Shown: positions 1 through 8,389 of the stretch, piece after piece
Position numbering within the stretch: the stretch's first letter is position 1
How the letters are laid out: each line of letters starts with the position of its first letter
Assembly: GCA_963717765.1 (NCBI GenBank)
Contig: CAVQWX010000007.1
Coordinates: 124,001 to 188,000 of the forward strand
Direction of reading: 5' to 3'
Source: JACDER01 sp963717765
Lineage (GTDB): Bacteria; Actinomycetota; Thermoleophilia; Gaiellales; Gaiellaceae
Length of the DNA: 64,000 nucleotides
Made by a program: the position numbers and the translations under genes
Notes under the pieces: generated by a model
Database searches by the model: none
The model's input: the letters and a program-made list of their open reading frames with translations, nothing else
What the model was told of the DNA's origin: nothing

Positions 1-1400
1 AGCGCCGCCTGGACGTCCGCCGGGAGCACCGACCGTTCCATGAGCGTCGCGATCAGCTTCGCCGTCTCCGTTTCGGAGAGCGGCGAGAGCGAGATCGTCG
101 TCGCGTTCCGCTTCCCGCCGCCCCAGCCGGGACGGCGCTCGATCAGCTCGGGCCGCGCCGTGCACACGCAGAGCAGAGGCACACCGCTGGCCCACTCCAC
201 GAGGTGGTCGACGAAGTCGAGCAGGCCGTCGTCCGCCCACTGGAGGTCCTCGAAGACCAGGACGAGCGGGCGGCGCTCCGCGAGCGCTTCGAAGAACTTC
301 CGCCACGCGGCGAAGATCTCGGCCCGGCGGTCGCCGCCGATCTCCGCGTCGCCGGCAAGCCCTACGAGCGGCCGCAGGTGCTCCGTCGCCCAGTCCACGT
401 CGACCTCGTCTGAAATCACCTCCGCGACCGCGGCCCGCAGCTTCTCCTCGGCTTCCTCGCCACCGTCCGATTCGAGGATCCCGGCATGTCCCTTGATCAT
501 CTCGCCGAGCGCCCAGAAGGTGACGCCCTCCCCGTACGGGAGCGAACGTCCCTGCCGCCAGTAGATGAGCTCCGGATCCTCGGCGACCGCGTTCGAAAGC
601 TCGTAGACGAGCCGAGATTTTCCGATCCCGGGGACACCGACGAGGGTGACGAGCTGGGACGCACGCTCCCGCCGGACACGCGCGAGCGCGTCGGTGAGCA
701 GGTCGACCTCCTCGGAGCGCCCGATCAGCTCGGCGCCGCCGCGCTGCTCGACGTCCACGCCGAAGCGCCAACGCGGCTGGACGGCTTCCCAGACCGATAC
801 CGGCTCCGTCTTTCCCTTCGCCTGCACCGGCTCCGCCTCGCGGTACTCGATTGCCGGAGCGGTCGCGCGGTAGGTCGTCTCGTCCACGAGAATCCCGTTG
901 GTCGGCGCCGCGGACTGCAGGCGGGAGGCTGTGTTGACGACGTCTCCCGACGCCATCCCTTCCCCCTCCGCCGGCCGCGCGCCGAGAGCGACGAGCGCCT
1001 CGCCGGTCGTCACCGCGATCCGAACCTGCAGCCCGTCGTCCTGCGCGATCCGGTCGCGGATGGTGAGCGCCGCACGCACCGCCCGCTCGGGGTCGTCCTC
1101 GTGCGCCACCGGCGCGCCGAACAGAGCCATCACCGCGTCGCCGATGAACTTCTCGACAGTCCCCCCGTAGCGCTCGATCTCCGCCTTGACGCCCGCCCAG
1201 TACGGCGCCTGGAGCGCGCGCACCTCTTCAGGGTCCATCCGCTCGGCCGTCGACGTGAACCCGACGAGGTCGGCGAAGAGGACGGTTACCCGCTTGCGCT
1301 CCTCCCGCGCCGGCTCGGCCGCCTCGAGAGCGGCTCCGCAGGCGAGGCAGAACCGGGCGCGCTCCGGGTTTTCCTCGCCGCAGTGCGGACAGATCAGCAT
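1..1400 (-). CDS. Class III adenylate/guanylate cyclase fused to an AAA-type ATPase module (C-terminus cut by window edge)
   Basis: At least 466 residues run off the left edge. The order is an N-terminal zinc ribbon (CPHCGEEN...CLACG, residues 4-22), a class III nucleotide cyclase domain (about 35-215) with both metal-binding aspartates in the LFADLVGFT and FIGDAVMALFG motifs, then an ATPase module with Walker A GVPGIGKS and Walker B LVLVFEDLQWAD. Such proteins are predicted to make a cyclic nucleotide under control of an ATP-binding signalling domain; the ligand is unknown. The ATG follows the stop of the upstream membrane-protein gene by 3 nt, so the two are probably co-transcribed. Family assignment is firm; the role is inferred. 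Confidence 0.88.
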   Translation of the reverse strand, partial: MLICPHCGEENPERARFCLACGAALEAAEPAREERKRVTVLFADLVGFTSTAERMDPEEVRALQAPYWAGVKAEIERYGGTVEKFIGDAVMALFGAPVAHEDDPERAVRAALTIRDRIAQDDGLQVRIAVTTGEALVALGARPAEGEGMASGDVVNTASRLQSAAPTNGILVDETTYRATAPAIEYREAEPVQAKGKTEPVSVWEAVQPRWRFGVDVEQRGGAELIGRSEEVDLLTDALARVRRERASQLVTLVGVPGIGKSRLVYELSNAVAEDPELIYWRQGRSLPYGEGVTFWALGEMIKGHAGILESDGGEEAEEKLRAAVAEVISDEVDVDWATEHLRPLVGLAGDAEIGGDRRAEIFAAWRKFFEALAERRPLVLVFEDLQWADDGLLDFVDHLVEWASGVPLLCVCTARPELIERRPGWGGGKRNATTISLSPLSETETAKLIATLMERSVLPADVQAA

Positions 1401-1403
1401 GGG

Positions 1404-2027
1404 CTACTTGAAGATATTCACAGCCCGGGCGGCAACGAGCAGGACCGTGACTGCCGAAACGGCGGACTCGGCCAGCATCAGCAGCTTTGCCAGCTTCGTC
1501 AGCGGCATCGTGTCAGTGGGGCTGAAGGCGATCGAGTTGGTGAACGAGACGTAGAGGAAGTCGAAGAACGTCGGCGTCCAGGTCGCGCGCGGATTTTCCT
1601 GTTGCGGGAACCGAAAGTGCTGCCGTTCGCGCTTCCGGCCCCGGTGCGCGAGCTGCCAGAAGAGGATCCCGAAGGCCGTCACGTTCGTCATCCAGACCGT
1701 GACTCCCTTCAGCAACAGCTGTCCGCCGCTGTGCTCGTAGGACCCGACGACCGACCCGATCAGCACTGTGAGCGCGAACGCGTTGACGATCCCCATGACC
1801 CCCGCGAGTGCCAACGCGTCACGCGGATCGTCCTGCATCCCGATGATCACGAGGAGGATCGCCTCCGGAACGATCAGGATCAGCCAGATCCACCAGGGAA
1901 GCGTCCACAGGTGCCATCCTCGGAGCTCGCTGAGGATCGCCACGAGCAACTGAAGAGCGATCGTGAACAGGAGCGTCCCGAAGGCCTCCCAGCGTTGGTC
2001 AGTACCGGTCGATCTCTTTGAGTCGCT
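1404..2027 (-). CDS. Multi-pass membrane protein of unknown function
   Basis: About 207 residues with several hydrophobic segments separated by a basic cytoplasmic loop (HRGRKRERQHF). The C-terminal part carries an SFTNSIAFSPTDTMPLT motif followed by a last helix, a pattern I associate with actinobacterial channel-like or DUF1345-like membrane proteins; this is a resemblance only. The start at MSDSKRS overlaps the end of the upstream zincin gene by 29 nt; an in-frame ATG 42 nt earlier is possible but would lengthen the overlap. It sits between a zincin and a cyclase in a minus-strand operon. Confidence 0.7.
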   Translation of the reverse strand, partial: SDSKRSTGTDQRWEAFGTLLFTIALQLLVAILSELRGWHLWTLPWWIWLILIVPEAILLVIIGMQDDPRDALALAGVMGIVNAFALTVLIGSVVGSYEHSGGQLLLKGVTVWMTNVTAFGILFWQLAHRGRKRERQHFRFPQQENPRATWTPTFFDFLYVSFTNSIAFSPTDTMPLTKLAKLLMLAESAVSAVTVLLVAARAVNIFK

Positions 2028-2385
2028 CATCGCTGATCCCGAAATGGTGGGCGATCTCGTGGACGACAACCCTCCGCACCTGGCTGCGCAGCAGCTCCGG
2101 ATCGTGTCCGAAATGTCTCTCGATCGGTCCCTGGTAGATCGTGATCTTGTCCGGCGGCACGGCGCTGTACCACGACGTTCGGCGCGTAAGCGGCACCCCG
2201 CTGTAGAGGCCGAGCAGCGGCAGCCCCGGCGGGGGCTCGTCCTCGACCACCACGGCGACGTTCGACATCAGGTCGCTGATGTCGTCCGGCAGCGAGTCGA
2301 GCACATCTGCCACCTGATCCTCGAATTCGGTCGTAACGAAAGCATTGCGGTTGCAGACGGTGTCTGCACCTGTTAAGAACGTCAC
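1999..2385 (-). CDS. Small zincin-like metallopeptidase family protein
   Basis: About 128 residues with the core HEIAHHFGISDERL, a HExxH zinc-binding motif with a downstream aspartate/glutamate, and the family-typical segment NVAVVVEDEPPPGLPLLGLY. This matches the small bacterial minimal-zincin family (Zincin_1, formerly DUF1025), whose substrates are poorly known. The start is uncertain. No ATG is suitably placed, and the GTG chosen lies 30 codons into the longest open frame; the conserved domain begins about 17 residues later. It is divergent from the FAD oxidase gene, whose start lies 20 bp away. Confidence 0.75.
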   Translation of the reverse strand: MTFLTGADTVCNRNAFVTTEFEDQVADVLDSLPDDISDLMSNVAVVVEDEPPPGLPLLGLYSGVPLTRRTSWYSAVPPDKITIYQGPIERHFGHDPELLRSQVRRVVVHEIAHHFGISDERLKEIDRY

Positions 2386-2404
2386 ACACAACCCGGGAGG
2401 AGAG

Positions 2405-3784
2405 ATGACCGAAGTACTGGCCACCGGCCTGGACGAGTTGCGTGGATCGGTCAGGGGCGCGGTGATCGACCGCAATGCTCCCGACTACGACGCGACTCGC
2501 GCGCTATACAACGCGATGATCGACAAGCGTCCGGAGTTGATCGTGCGCTGCGTCGATGTCGCAGACGTGATCGCCGCCGTGAACTACGGCCGCGAGAGCG
2601 GGCTCGACACCGCCATCAGATGTGGCGGGCACAACGGACCCGGCCTGGGCAGCGTCGACGACGGGCTCGTCATCGACCTCTCCGGCATGAAGGGAGTACG
2701 GGTCGATCCCGAGGCTGGGACCGCAGAGGTCGCCGGCGGCTCGGTGATGGGGGATATCGACCACGCAACCTACCCGTTCGGCATGGCTACTCCGAGCGGA
2801 ATCATCTCGACGACGGGCGTCGGAATCATTCTTGGCGGCGGGATCGGCCATCTGACGCGCAAGTACGGCCTTTCGATCGACAACATCCTCGGCGCCGACG
2901 TCGTGCTGGCGGACGGAAGTCTCGTCCGCGCCGACGAGAACACCAACGAAGACCTCTACTGGGCGATCCGCGGCGGCGGCGGCAACTTCGGCGTCGTCAC
3001 CTCGCTGACCATGAAGCTCAACCCGGTCAGCATGGTCGCCGCCGGGCCAATCCTCTGGCCGATGGAGCGTGCCGCGGACGTGTTGAGCTGGTACCGGGAG
3101 TTCATCCTGGACGCCCCCGAGGACCTGAGCGGATTCTTCGCATTCCTGACCGTGCCGCCCGGCCCTCCGTTCCCGGAGGAGCTGCACATGCAGAAGATGT
3201 GCGGCGTCGTCTGGTGCTGGGCGGGCGACCTGGACGGCGCAGACGACGCGCTGGCCGAGGCCCGGGCCCAGCCCGGCATCGCCCTCGACGGGGTCCAGCC
3301 CATGCCGTTCCCGATCCTGAACAGCGCGTTCGACGAGCTCTATCCGCACGGCGACCAGTGGTACTGGCGCGCCGATTTCGTCGAGGAGATCCCCGACGAG
3401 GCGGTCGCACGCCACGCGGAGTTCGGCGAGGCTCTCCCGACCTGGAAGTCGACCATGCACCTCTACCCGATCGACGGCGCGGCGCACCGCGTGGGTCCGA
3501 CCGACACCCCGTGGGCCTACCGAAACGCCAACTGGGGCATGGTCATGGTCGGTGTCGATCCGGATGCGGCGAATGCCGACGTGTGCCGGTCCTGGAGCGT
3601 CGCCTACCACGAGGCGCTCCACGAGTACTCGGCCGGCGGCGCCTATGTGAACATGATGATGGAGGAGGGCCAGGACCGGGTCGAGGCCTCATACGGAGAG
3701 AACTACGAGCGCCTGGCCAAGATCAAGGCGCAGTACGACCCGGACAACTTCTTCCACGTCAACCAAAACATCAGGCCGGCGTAG
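2405..3784 (+). CDS. FAD-binding oxidoreductase, berberine-bridge-enzyme type
   Basis: 459 residues. The N-terminal half is a PCMH-type FAD-binding domain with the AIRCGGHNGPGLGSVDDGLVIDL region, where the His of CGGHN is the usual covalent flavin-attachment residue, and GGGIGHLTRKYGLSIDN. The C-terminus is a BBE domain ending QYDPDNFFHVNQNI. These enzymes oxidise sugars, alcohols or secondary metabolites with O2; the substrate cannot be told. The second Cys of bicovalent members is not obvious at VGIILGGGIG, so a single covalent link is likely. The ATG was chosen for its GGAGG Shine-Dalgarno 4 nt upstream. It appears monocistronic, with a hairpin following the stop. Confidence 0.88.
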   Translation: MTEVLATGLDELRGSVRGAVIDRNAPDYDATRALYNAMIDKRPELIVRCVDVADVIAAVNYGRESGLDTAIRCGGHNGPGLGSVDDGLVIDLSGMKGVRVDPEAGTAEVAGGSVMGDIDHATYPFGMATPSGIISTTGVGIILGGGIGHLTRKYGLSIDNILGADVVLADGSLVRADENTNEDLYWAIRGGGGNFGVVTSLTMKLNPVSMVAAGPILWPMERAADVLSWYREFILDAPEDLSGFFAFLTVPPGPPFPEELHMQKMCGVVWCWAGDLDGADDALAEARAQPGIALDGVQPMPFPILNSAFDELYPHGDQWYWRADFVEEIPDEAVARHAEFGEALPTWKSTMHLYPIDGAAHRVGPTDTPWAYRNANWGMVMVGVDPDAANADVCRSWSVAYHEALHEYSAGGAYVNMMMEEGQDRVEASYGENYERLAKIKAQYDPDNFFHVNQNIRPA

Positions 3785-3792
3785 CGGCGATT

Positions 3793-3829
3793 CGGAGCTC
3801 CGCGGGATTAGCGTCCCGCGGGAGCTCCG
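3793..3829 (+). terminator. Hairpin terminator after the FAD oxidase
   Basis: A 15-16 bp near-perfect stem (CGGAGCTCCGCGGGA pairing with TCCCGCGGGAGCTCCG, one bulged base) around a 6-nt loop, 8 bp after the stop codon. There is no T-run, as is common in GC-rich actinobacteria. It separates the oxidase from the peptidase gene that starts 16 nt later. Confidence 0.65.
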
Positions 3830-3844
3830 TCTATCCTGTAGCGC

Positions 3845-4828
3845 GTGATTCGCGGACTGCTGACAGCGGTCGCGGTTGCTCTTTTCCTGGCGCCGTCCGC
3901 GCTGGCGGACCCGGTCGCCCAAATTCTGAGGTCGGACGGAAAGGTCATCGCCGCCGCGGACCCGGGACGGTTCGATTATCCGCACCGGACGGGCGCGCTC
4001 CTGCACATCGGCTCCTCCTCCGCCAGCGCACGAGGTGTCCAGCTCGACGACGTGTCGCTGCTGGGCGGCCGGATCAAGGCGAACCGCATCTTCCTGCCGG
4101 CGAAGGGTACGCATGCGCAGGTCAAGGGACTGTACGTGGACGGCCACGTCGTCCGGCCGCGCGTCAACAAGCTCGTGCCGCTCACAGCCTCGGACTACCT
4201 GATCACCTCGCAGGCTGCGGTGGGACCGAAGCGCCGGGTGGGCGTGGTGGGCCTCCGCCTTTCCTTCGGCCAAGCCGCGTTCGGCCTCCCGCCCGGGACG
4301 CAGTTCCTGGTCGGCATCCCCGCGCGCCCTCAGCCGGCGAAGAAGACACCATTGGCGAGCCGGGTGATCCGCGAAAAGCCGGATCCGCTGGTCGTGCTCG
4401 GCTTCGGCGGGCTCGCCTCGCTCGCGACGTTCAAGCCGCCCGACCTGATGCCCGGCGGGAGTATCGGCGAGCGCGCCGTCACGGTCGCGGAGCGCTACAT
4501 GGGAATCCCGTACGTGTACGCCGGCGCCGATCCGATAACCGGCTTCGACTGCTCCGGGCTCACCATGTACGTGTACGAGCAGTTGGGGATCCACCTGCTC
4601 CACTGGACGGGCTACCAGATCCACGAGGGCACGCCCGTGCCGCGTTGGGCACTGGCCCCCGGTGATCTCGTCTTTTTCTACGACGAGGGCGGCGTTCCCG
4701 GACACGTCGGGATCTACATCGGGAACAACCAGTTCATCCACGCTCCGCATACGGGAGACGTGGTGAAGATCTCCACGCTCGACGCGCACTACGCGGGCGT
4801 CTACGTCGGGGCAGTTCGCCCCTATTAG
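3845..4828 (+). CDS. Secreted NlpC/P60 cell-wall hydrolase
   Basis: 327 residues from a GTG start; a hydrophobic signal peptide ends near ALADPV. Residues about 24-195 form an unassigned, probably beta-rich domain. Residues 200-327 are an NlpC/P60 endopeptidase with catalytic Cys in GFDCSGLTMYVY and His in PGHVGIYIGNNQ, followed by a conserved HAPHTGDVV tail. Family members cut D-Glu-mDAP type bonds in peptidoglycan peptides. It is the first of three closely related paralogues within 4.5 kb and is convergent with the second; the two stop codons overlap. Confidence 0.88.
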   Translation: MIRGLLTAVAVALFLAPSALADPVAQILRSDGKVIAAADPGRFDYPHRTGALLHIGSSSASARGVQLDDVSLLGGRIKANRIFLPAKGTHAQVKGLYVDGHVVRPRVNKLVPLTASDYLITSQAAVGPKRRVGVVGLRLSFGQAAFGLPPGTQFLVGIPARPQPAKKTPLASRVIREKPDPLVVLGFGGLASLATFKPPDLMPGGSIGERAVTVAERYMGIPYVYAGADPITGFDCSGLTMYVYEQLGIHLLHWTGYQIHEGTPVPRWALAPGDLVFFYDEGGVPGHVGIYIGNNQFIHAPHTGDVVKISTLDAHYAGVYVGAVRPY

Positions 4829-5931
4829 CCGGCGACTCGCCGCGCGCCGACGTAGTTCTCGGTGTACCAGGCCTCGGACAGGCTCGAGATCTTGACGACG
4901 TCCCCGGTGTGCGGGGCGTGGATGAAGTTCCCTCCGCCGATGTAGATCCCCACGTGGCCGAGGCCGTCGAAGAAGACAAGATCGCCCGCCTCGAGCTGGT
5001 CCTTCGAGACCGGCATTCCGTAGCCGTACTGCGACGCTGCGTAGTGCGGGAGAGAGATGCCGACCTGGGCGAAGACGTACATCACGAGCCCCGAGCAGTC
5101 GAAGCCTCCGCTCGGCGAAGCCCCCGCATAGACGTACGGGATGCCCAGGTACCGCTCCGCGATGGCGACGACGGTGGTGCCGATGCCGGACGGCGGGACG
5201 TGGATCGTGGGGGTCGTCGAGGTTGCGTACGGGTTGCCGAGCGCGGCCTGCGCGGTCTCCTGGGCCTGGGCCGCCCGCGCCGCCGCAGCCTCGCGCGCGA
5301 GCTCGGCCTGCCGCCTGCGTTCCTCCGCCTTCATCTGCACGATCTCCGAGCGAATCGACTGGACGAGCTGCTGGCGGTCTGAGAGCTGTGACTCGATCGA
5401 CGTCTTCGCGTCGGCGCGCTCCTGGACGAGCTGCTGCTGTTCTGCCTCCGCGTTCTTGAGCTCGAAGCGGTGGTTTTTGACGGCCGCCTTGAACTGGTGC
5501 ACCTGGCGGTCGATGCGGAGGTCCTGGTTCGCCATTCGGTCGGCGGACTCGATCTGGCTCAGCACGGTGTCCATCGTCCCCGAGCCGAGCAGGATCCCGA
5601 GCGTCGAGGAGTGCTCGTCCGTGGTGTACACCGTGACCAGCCGCCGCTCGAGAGCGCGCTGTGACCGCTTCAGGTTCACGCGCGCGATCTGCAGCTCACG
5701 CGCGTTCACACGCAGATCGGCGCGGATCGAGTTCAGCTTGTCGGTCGCGGCGTTGTAGGCCTCGACAGCGCGCTCCAGGTTCGCGTCCAGCTGCTGGATC
5801 TGGCCGAGGACGTCCTGCACCTGCGTCTCCTTGGCCTTGATCGCGGAGGGGTCGGCGATCGCCGGAGCGCCGCTCAGGCAGAGCGCCGCCAGCGCGAACA
5901 GGACCAGTACAAAGAGACTTCGGCTCGGCAC
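4825..5931 (-). CDS. Secreted coiled-coil NlpC/P60 peptidoglycan endopeptidase (RipA/PcsB-like)
   Basis: 368 residues with a clear signal peptide (LFVLVLFALAALCLSG), a long coiled coil from about 25 to 235 rich in Gln, Glu, Ala and Arg, and a C-terminal NlpC/P60 domain with GFDCSGLVMYVF (catalytic Cys), LGHVGIYIGGGN (His) and HAPHTGDVV. The architecture matches cell-separation hydrolases, where the coiled coil restrains or localises the catalytic domain. Activation through FtsEX or a partner would be expected by analogy but nothing local shows it. Transcription is toward the preceding paralogue. Confidence 0.88.
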   Translation of the reverse strand: MPSRSLFVLVLFALAALCLSGAPAIADPSAIKAKETQVQDVLGQIQQLDANLERAVEAYNAATDKLNSIRADLRVNARELQIARVNLKRSQRALERRLVTVYTTDEHSSTLGILLGSGTMDTVLSQIESADRMANQDLRIDRQVHQFKAAVKNHRFELKNAEAEQQQLVQERADAKTSIESQLSDRQQLVQSIRSEIVQMKAEERRRQAELAREAAAARAAQAQETAQAALGNPYATSTTPTIHVPPSGIGTTVVAIAERYLGIPYVYAGASPSGGFDCSGLVMYVFAQVGISLPHYAASQYGYGMPVSKDQLEAGDLVFFDGLGHVGIYIGGGNFIHAPHTGDVVKISSLSEAWYTENYVGARRVAG

Positions 5932-6003
5932 GAGCGGGCCACGCTAGCAACGGCATCGCCTGGACCGCAAACGGAGCTGAGAGGAAGTCCCTGCAAAAGG
6001 ACG

Positions 6004-6726
6004 CTAAGGATGGGCGGCATTCACCCAATGCGGCCCGCCCCAGGTCAGGTCGTACGGGTAGTGGTGGATGACATGCGCCCAGATGGTCCAGGCGACCCAG
6101 CGGCAGCACCCGTAGAAGAAGGCCGCCCGGTAGAGCGTTATCAAGCCCGTTCGACCGATGTATTTGTGCAGCCACCCCCAGAAGCGGTGGTCGGCCACGA
6201 AGATGATCTTGTTGAAGTACTCCGTCGTCAGGACGCGCCAGCTGTACAGCCCGTAGAGGATCCAGACGAGGTCCCACATGGAGCCGAGCCCGCTGAAGTA
6301 GGCGGCCGCGTCCGTCAGGCGGCCGGTCTGACCGGCATACGCCCAGGCGCCGATCGAGAAGTGGTGGGTCCACGGAAACAGCAGCATCGTCCCGACCGTG
6401 TCGCCGGTGTCGGTGAGCGCGTGGGCCCACTGGCCGAGCATGAAGCTCAAGCCCCAGAGCTTGCTGCCGAAGCCCTTCCAGATGATCAGGCCGATGACGA
6501 CACCGAAGAGGAGCGAATGCGTGAACCCGGCCCCGGGCCAACCGCGGTGGAACTGCACCGGGTCGGTTGCCTTGAGGTCGAAGCCGAAGAGGTGGACGCC
6601 GTAGACGAACCACTTTGTCAGCAGGTCGGGCGCGTACGACCCGATCAGCAGGGGGACGAATGCCATTTTCAGCCCCAGGTGCTTCTGGAAGGCGTACGGC
6701 TCGAGGTCGTGGGCGGCCCAGCTCAT
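6004..6726 (-). CDS. Membrane-bound metal-dependent hydrolase (YdjM/DUF457-like)
   Basis: 240 residues. It has an N-terminal HDLEPYAFQKHLGLK stretch, GSYAPDLLTKW near the first helix, and WPGAGFTHSLLFGV and LGQWAHALTDTGDT, the Asp/His pattern of the LexA-binding, membrane-associated hydrolase family. Several transmembrane segments follow. The substrate is unknown. The gene follows a 60-residue membrane peptide gene by 3 nt and is probably in one transcript with it and the upstream NlpC/P60-M23 gene. Confidence 0.78.
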   Translation of the reverse strand: MSWAAHDLEPYAFQKHLGLKMAFVPLLIGSYAPDLLTKWFVYGVHLFGFDLKATDPVQFHRGWPGAGFTHSLLFGVVIGLIIWKGFGSKLWGLSFMLGQWAHALTDTGDTVGTMLLFPWTHHFSIGAWAYAGQTGRLTDAAAYFSGLGSMWDLVWILYGLYSWRVLTTEYFNKIIFVADHRFWGWLHKYIGRTGLITLYRAAFFYGCCRWVAWTIWAHVIHHYPYDLTWGGPHWVNAAHP

Positions 6727-6729
6727 GAG

Positions 6730-6912
6730 TTACGCGCCCCGGCGGACGAGTCGCCTAATGCCCTCCGGGACGAGCCACACCGCGACCAGCAGGTAGACGA
6801 TCGCGACGACGAGCGAAAACATGAAGTCGATGAAAGCAACGCCGATCGCGACGTACACGACTGCCGCGATCGCGTAGATCACGAGCGTCTGGGGACGCCC
6901 GCTTCGGATCAA
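6730..6912 (-). CDS. Small two-helix membrane protein
   Basis: 60 residues made of two hydrophobic segments (about 10-28 and 30-48) and a basic C-terminus IRRLVRRGA. The ATG overlaps the stop of the upstream peptidase gene as ATGA, which implies translational coupling and supports that it is real. Function unknown; the neighbours suggest an envelope role. Confidence 0.6.
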   Translation of the reverse strand: MIRSGRPQTLVIYAIAAVVYVAIGVAFIDFMFSLVVAIVYLLVAVWLVPEGIRRLVRRGA

Positions 6913-8213
6913 GGCATCGCGCTGAGGATGACTTCGAACGCCTCCAACGAGCTCTTCTTACCGAGGAGCGCGTTGAGCGACACGGGGCCGGGCGTCGTCC
7001 GGATCGAAACGCCCTGTCCCGCCTCCGCGCTTGAGAGCGTCGTCTTCACCATCCCCGTGGAGGCGAGGTCCGGGCCCGTGAGCGCGATGTCCGCATCCGC
7101 CGCCACGTCGACAGTCAGAGTGCGGTTCACGTTCTTGAAGACGAGGTCGCCCGGCCACGCGTGGATCGTCCGCACCGAGCAGGTGAGCGTCGTCGCCGTG
7201 GAGGAGACGACGTCGCCGTCGACCGTGATCGTGAAGTCCTCACCGGGCATGACGGTGAAGAGGAGCCGCTGCGACTTGTTCAGGTAGGGGTACGGGTTGA
7301 CCGGGTTCGACTTGTGCACCTCGAAATGGACGTGCGGCTGCGTCCCGTTCGCGACCCCCGAGTCGCCGACGTACCCGATCACCTGTCCGGCCTTCACCTT
7401 TTGTCCGTTCTTCAAGCCCGGCGCGTACGCGGTGCCGGCGACGCACTTGCCGGTGTTGTCGTTCTTTTTGGTGAGGTCGTTGTTCAGATGCAGGTACTCG
7501 AAGGTGCGGCCGCTCACTCCCTTGAGGACGAGCATGCACCCGGCCTCCTTGAACCGGGTGACGAACGCCACCGTCCCCTTTTCGGCAGCCACGACGAGTG
7601 ACTTCCTCGCGGCGATGATGTCGTTGCCGGGCAGGATCCCCTTCGGCGTAGAGGCGAACGTATTCGAGTAGGTCGCCTTCCCGACGACGGGGAAAACGAT
7701 CGGCGGGCCGAGACCGTAGGGCCGCACGGCGCCCGACCAGACGCTGTCGTAGTGGCCCTTCAGCGGCGAGATCTTCACGACGTCTCCGGTGTGCGGCGCG
7801 TGGATGAACTGCTGGTTCCCGATGTAGATGCCCACGTGCTCGGGCTCCTTCTTTCCGTAGAAGAAGACGAGGTCGCCCGGGATGAGCTGGTTCCGCTGGA
7901 CGCGGTAGCCCTCGTTGAACTGGTCGCCCGAGTAGTGGTTCAGGCTGATCCCGAGCTGCGCGTAGACGTACATCGTGAGCCCCGAGCAGTCGAAGCCCTT
8001 CTTCGGGTTTGCGCCCGCATACACGTAGGGAATGCCGAGGTAGCGCTTGGCGATCGTGACCGCCTGCTGCCCGATCGAGCCGGTCAGCGCGGCCGGCTGC
8101 GGAGTCGAGGTCGGCTTGGTATCAGGGATCGTTCCCGGGGCTGCGGCGGCCACGCCGGCCGTCAGGCCCAGCAGAAGCAGAGCGATGACCGCTCGGGCTG
8201 CAGGCACGCGCAT
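6909..8213 (-). CDS. Secreted two-domain peptidoglycan hydrolase, NlpC/P60 plus degenerate M23
   Basis: 434 residues. A signal peptide (ALLLLGLTAGVAAAAPG) is followed by an NlpC/P60 domain (about 50-170; KGFDCSGLTMYVY, EHVGIYIGNQQ, HAPHTGDVV) and a LytM/M23-like domain (about 180-320). In the M23 part the YLHLN and HVHFEVH histidines are present. The first zinc ligand is not: where HxGxD is expected the protein has LPGND, a His-to-Leu change. The M23 half may therefore be catalytically weak or only bind wall. A further 110-residue C-terminal domain follows. Third paralogue of the local NlpC/P60 cluster. Confidence 0.87.
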   Translation of the reverse strand: MRVPAARAVIALLLLGLTAGVAAAAPGTIPDTKPTSTPQPAALTGSIGQQAVTIAKRYLGIPYVYAGANPKKGFDCSGLTMYVYAQLGISLNHYSGDQFNEGYRVQRNQLIPGDLVFFYGKKEPEHVGIYIGNQQFIHAPHTGDVVKISPLKGHYDSVWSGAVRPYGLGPPIVFPVVGKATYSNTFASTPKGILPGNDIIAARKSLVVAAEKGTVAFVTRFKEAGCMLVLKGVSGRTFEYLHLNNDLTKKNDNTGKCVAGTAYAPGLKNGQKVKAGQVIGYVGDSGVANGTQPHVHFEVHKSNPVNPYPYLNKSQRLLFTVMPGEDFTITVDGDVVSSTATTLTCSVRTIHAWPGDLVFKNVNRTLTVDVAADADIALTGPDLASTGMVKTTLSSAEAGQGVSIRTTPGPVSLNALLGKKSSLEAFEVILSAMP

Positions 8214-8280
8214 ATGAGATCCCCCGTTTCGCGCTCGGATCGGCGAACCCTACCCATGCCCCCGAGAATCCGCTCGCTAG

Positions 8281-8330
8281 GCCGCCGAAAATCCGCTCGC
8301 GCTGCGCGCTCGCATTGCGATTTTCGGCGG
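8281..8330. repeat. Palindromic repeat, GAAAATC family, copy A
   Basis: A 12-bp perfect inverted repeat, CCGCCGAAAATC with GATTTTCGGCGG, encloses a GC-rich inner part CGCTCGCGCTGCGCGCTCG. A second copy lies next to tRNA-Tyr. The two differ at the stem position C-G versus T-A, a compensatory change. The element lies between the NlpC/P60-M23 gene and the cupin gene; a separate 8-bp hairpin (8359-8384) sits at the cupin's 3' side. Confidence 0.6.
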
Positions 8331-8389
8331 AGTTGAGGCTGAGTCGAGGCAATTCTTGCGGAGGCGAGCGGAGCCCGCCTCCGCTGACG

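Noticed and set aside
486..2021. 511-codon plus-strand frame over the cyclase and membrane protein
   Set aside because: Antisense to a cyclase with intact zinc-ribbon, catalytic and Walker motifs; its own sequence is Arg/Pro/Asp-rich.
2620..4665. 681-codon plus-strand frame over the FAD oxidase and NlpC/P60 genes
   Set aside because: Arg/Pro-rich shadow in another frame of two recognised genes.
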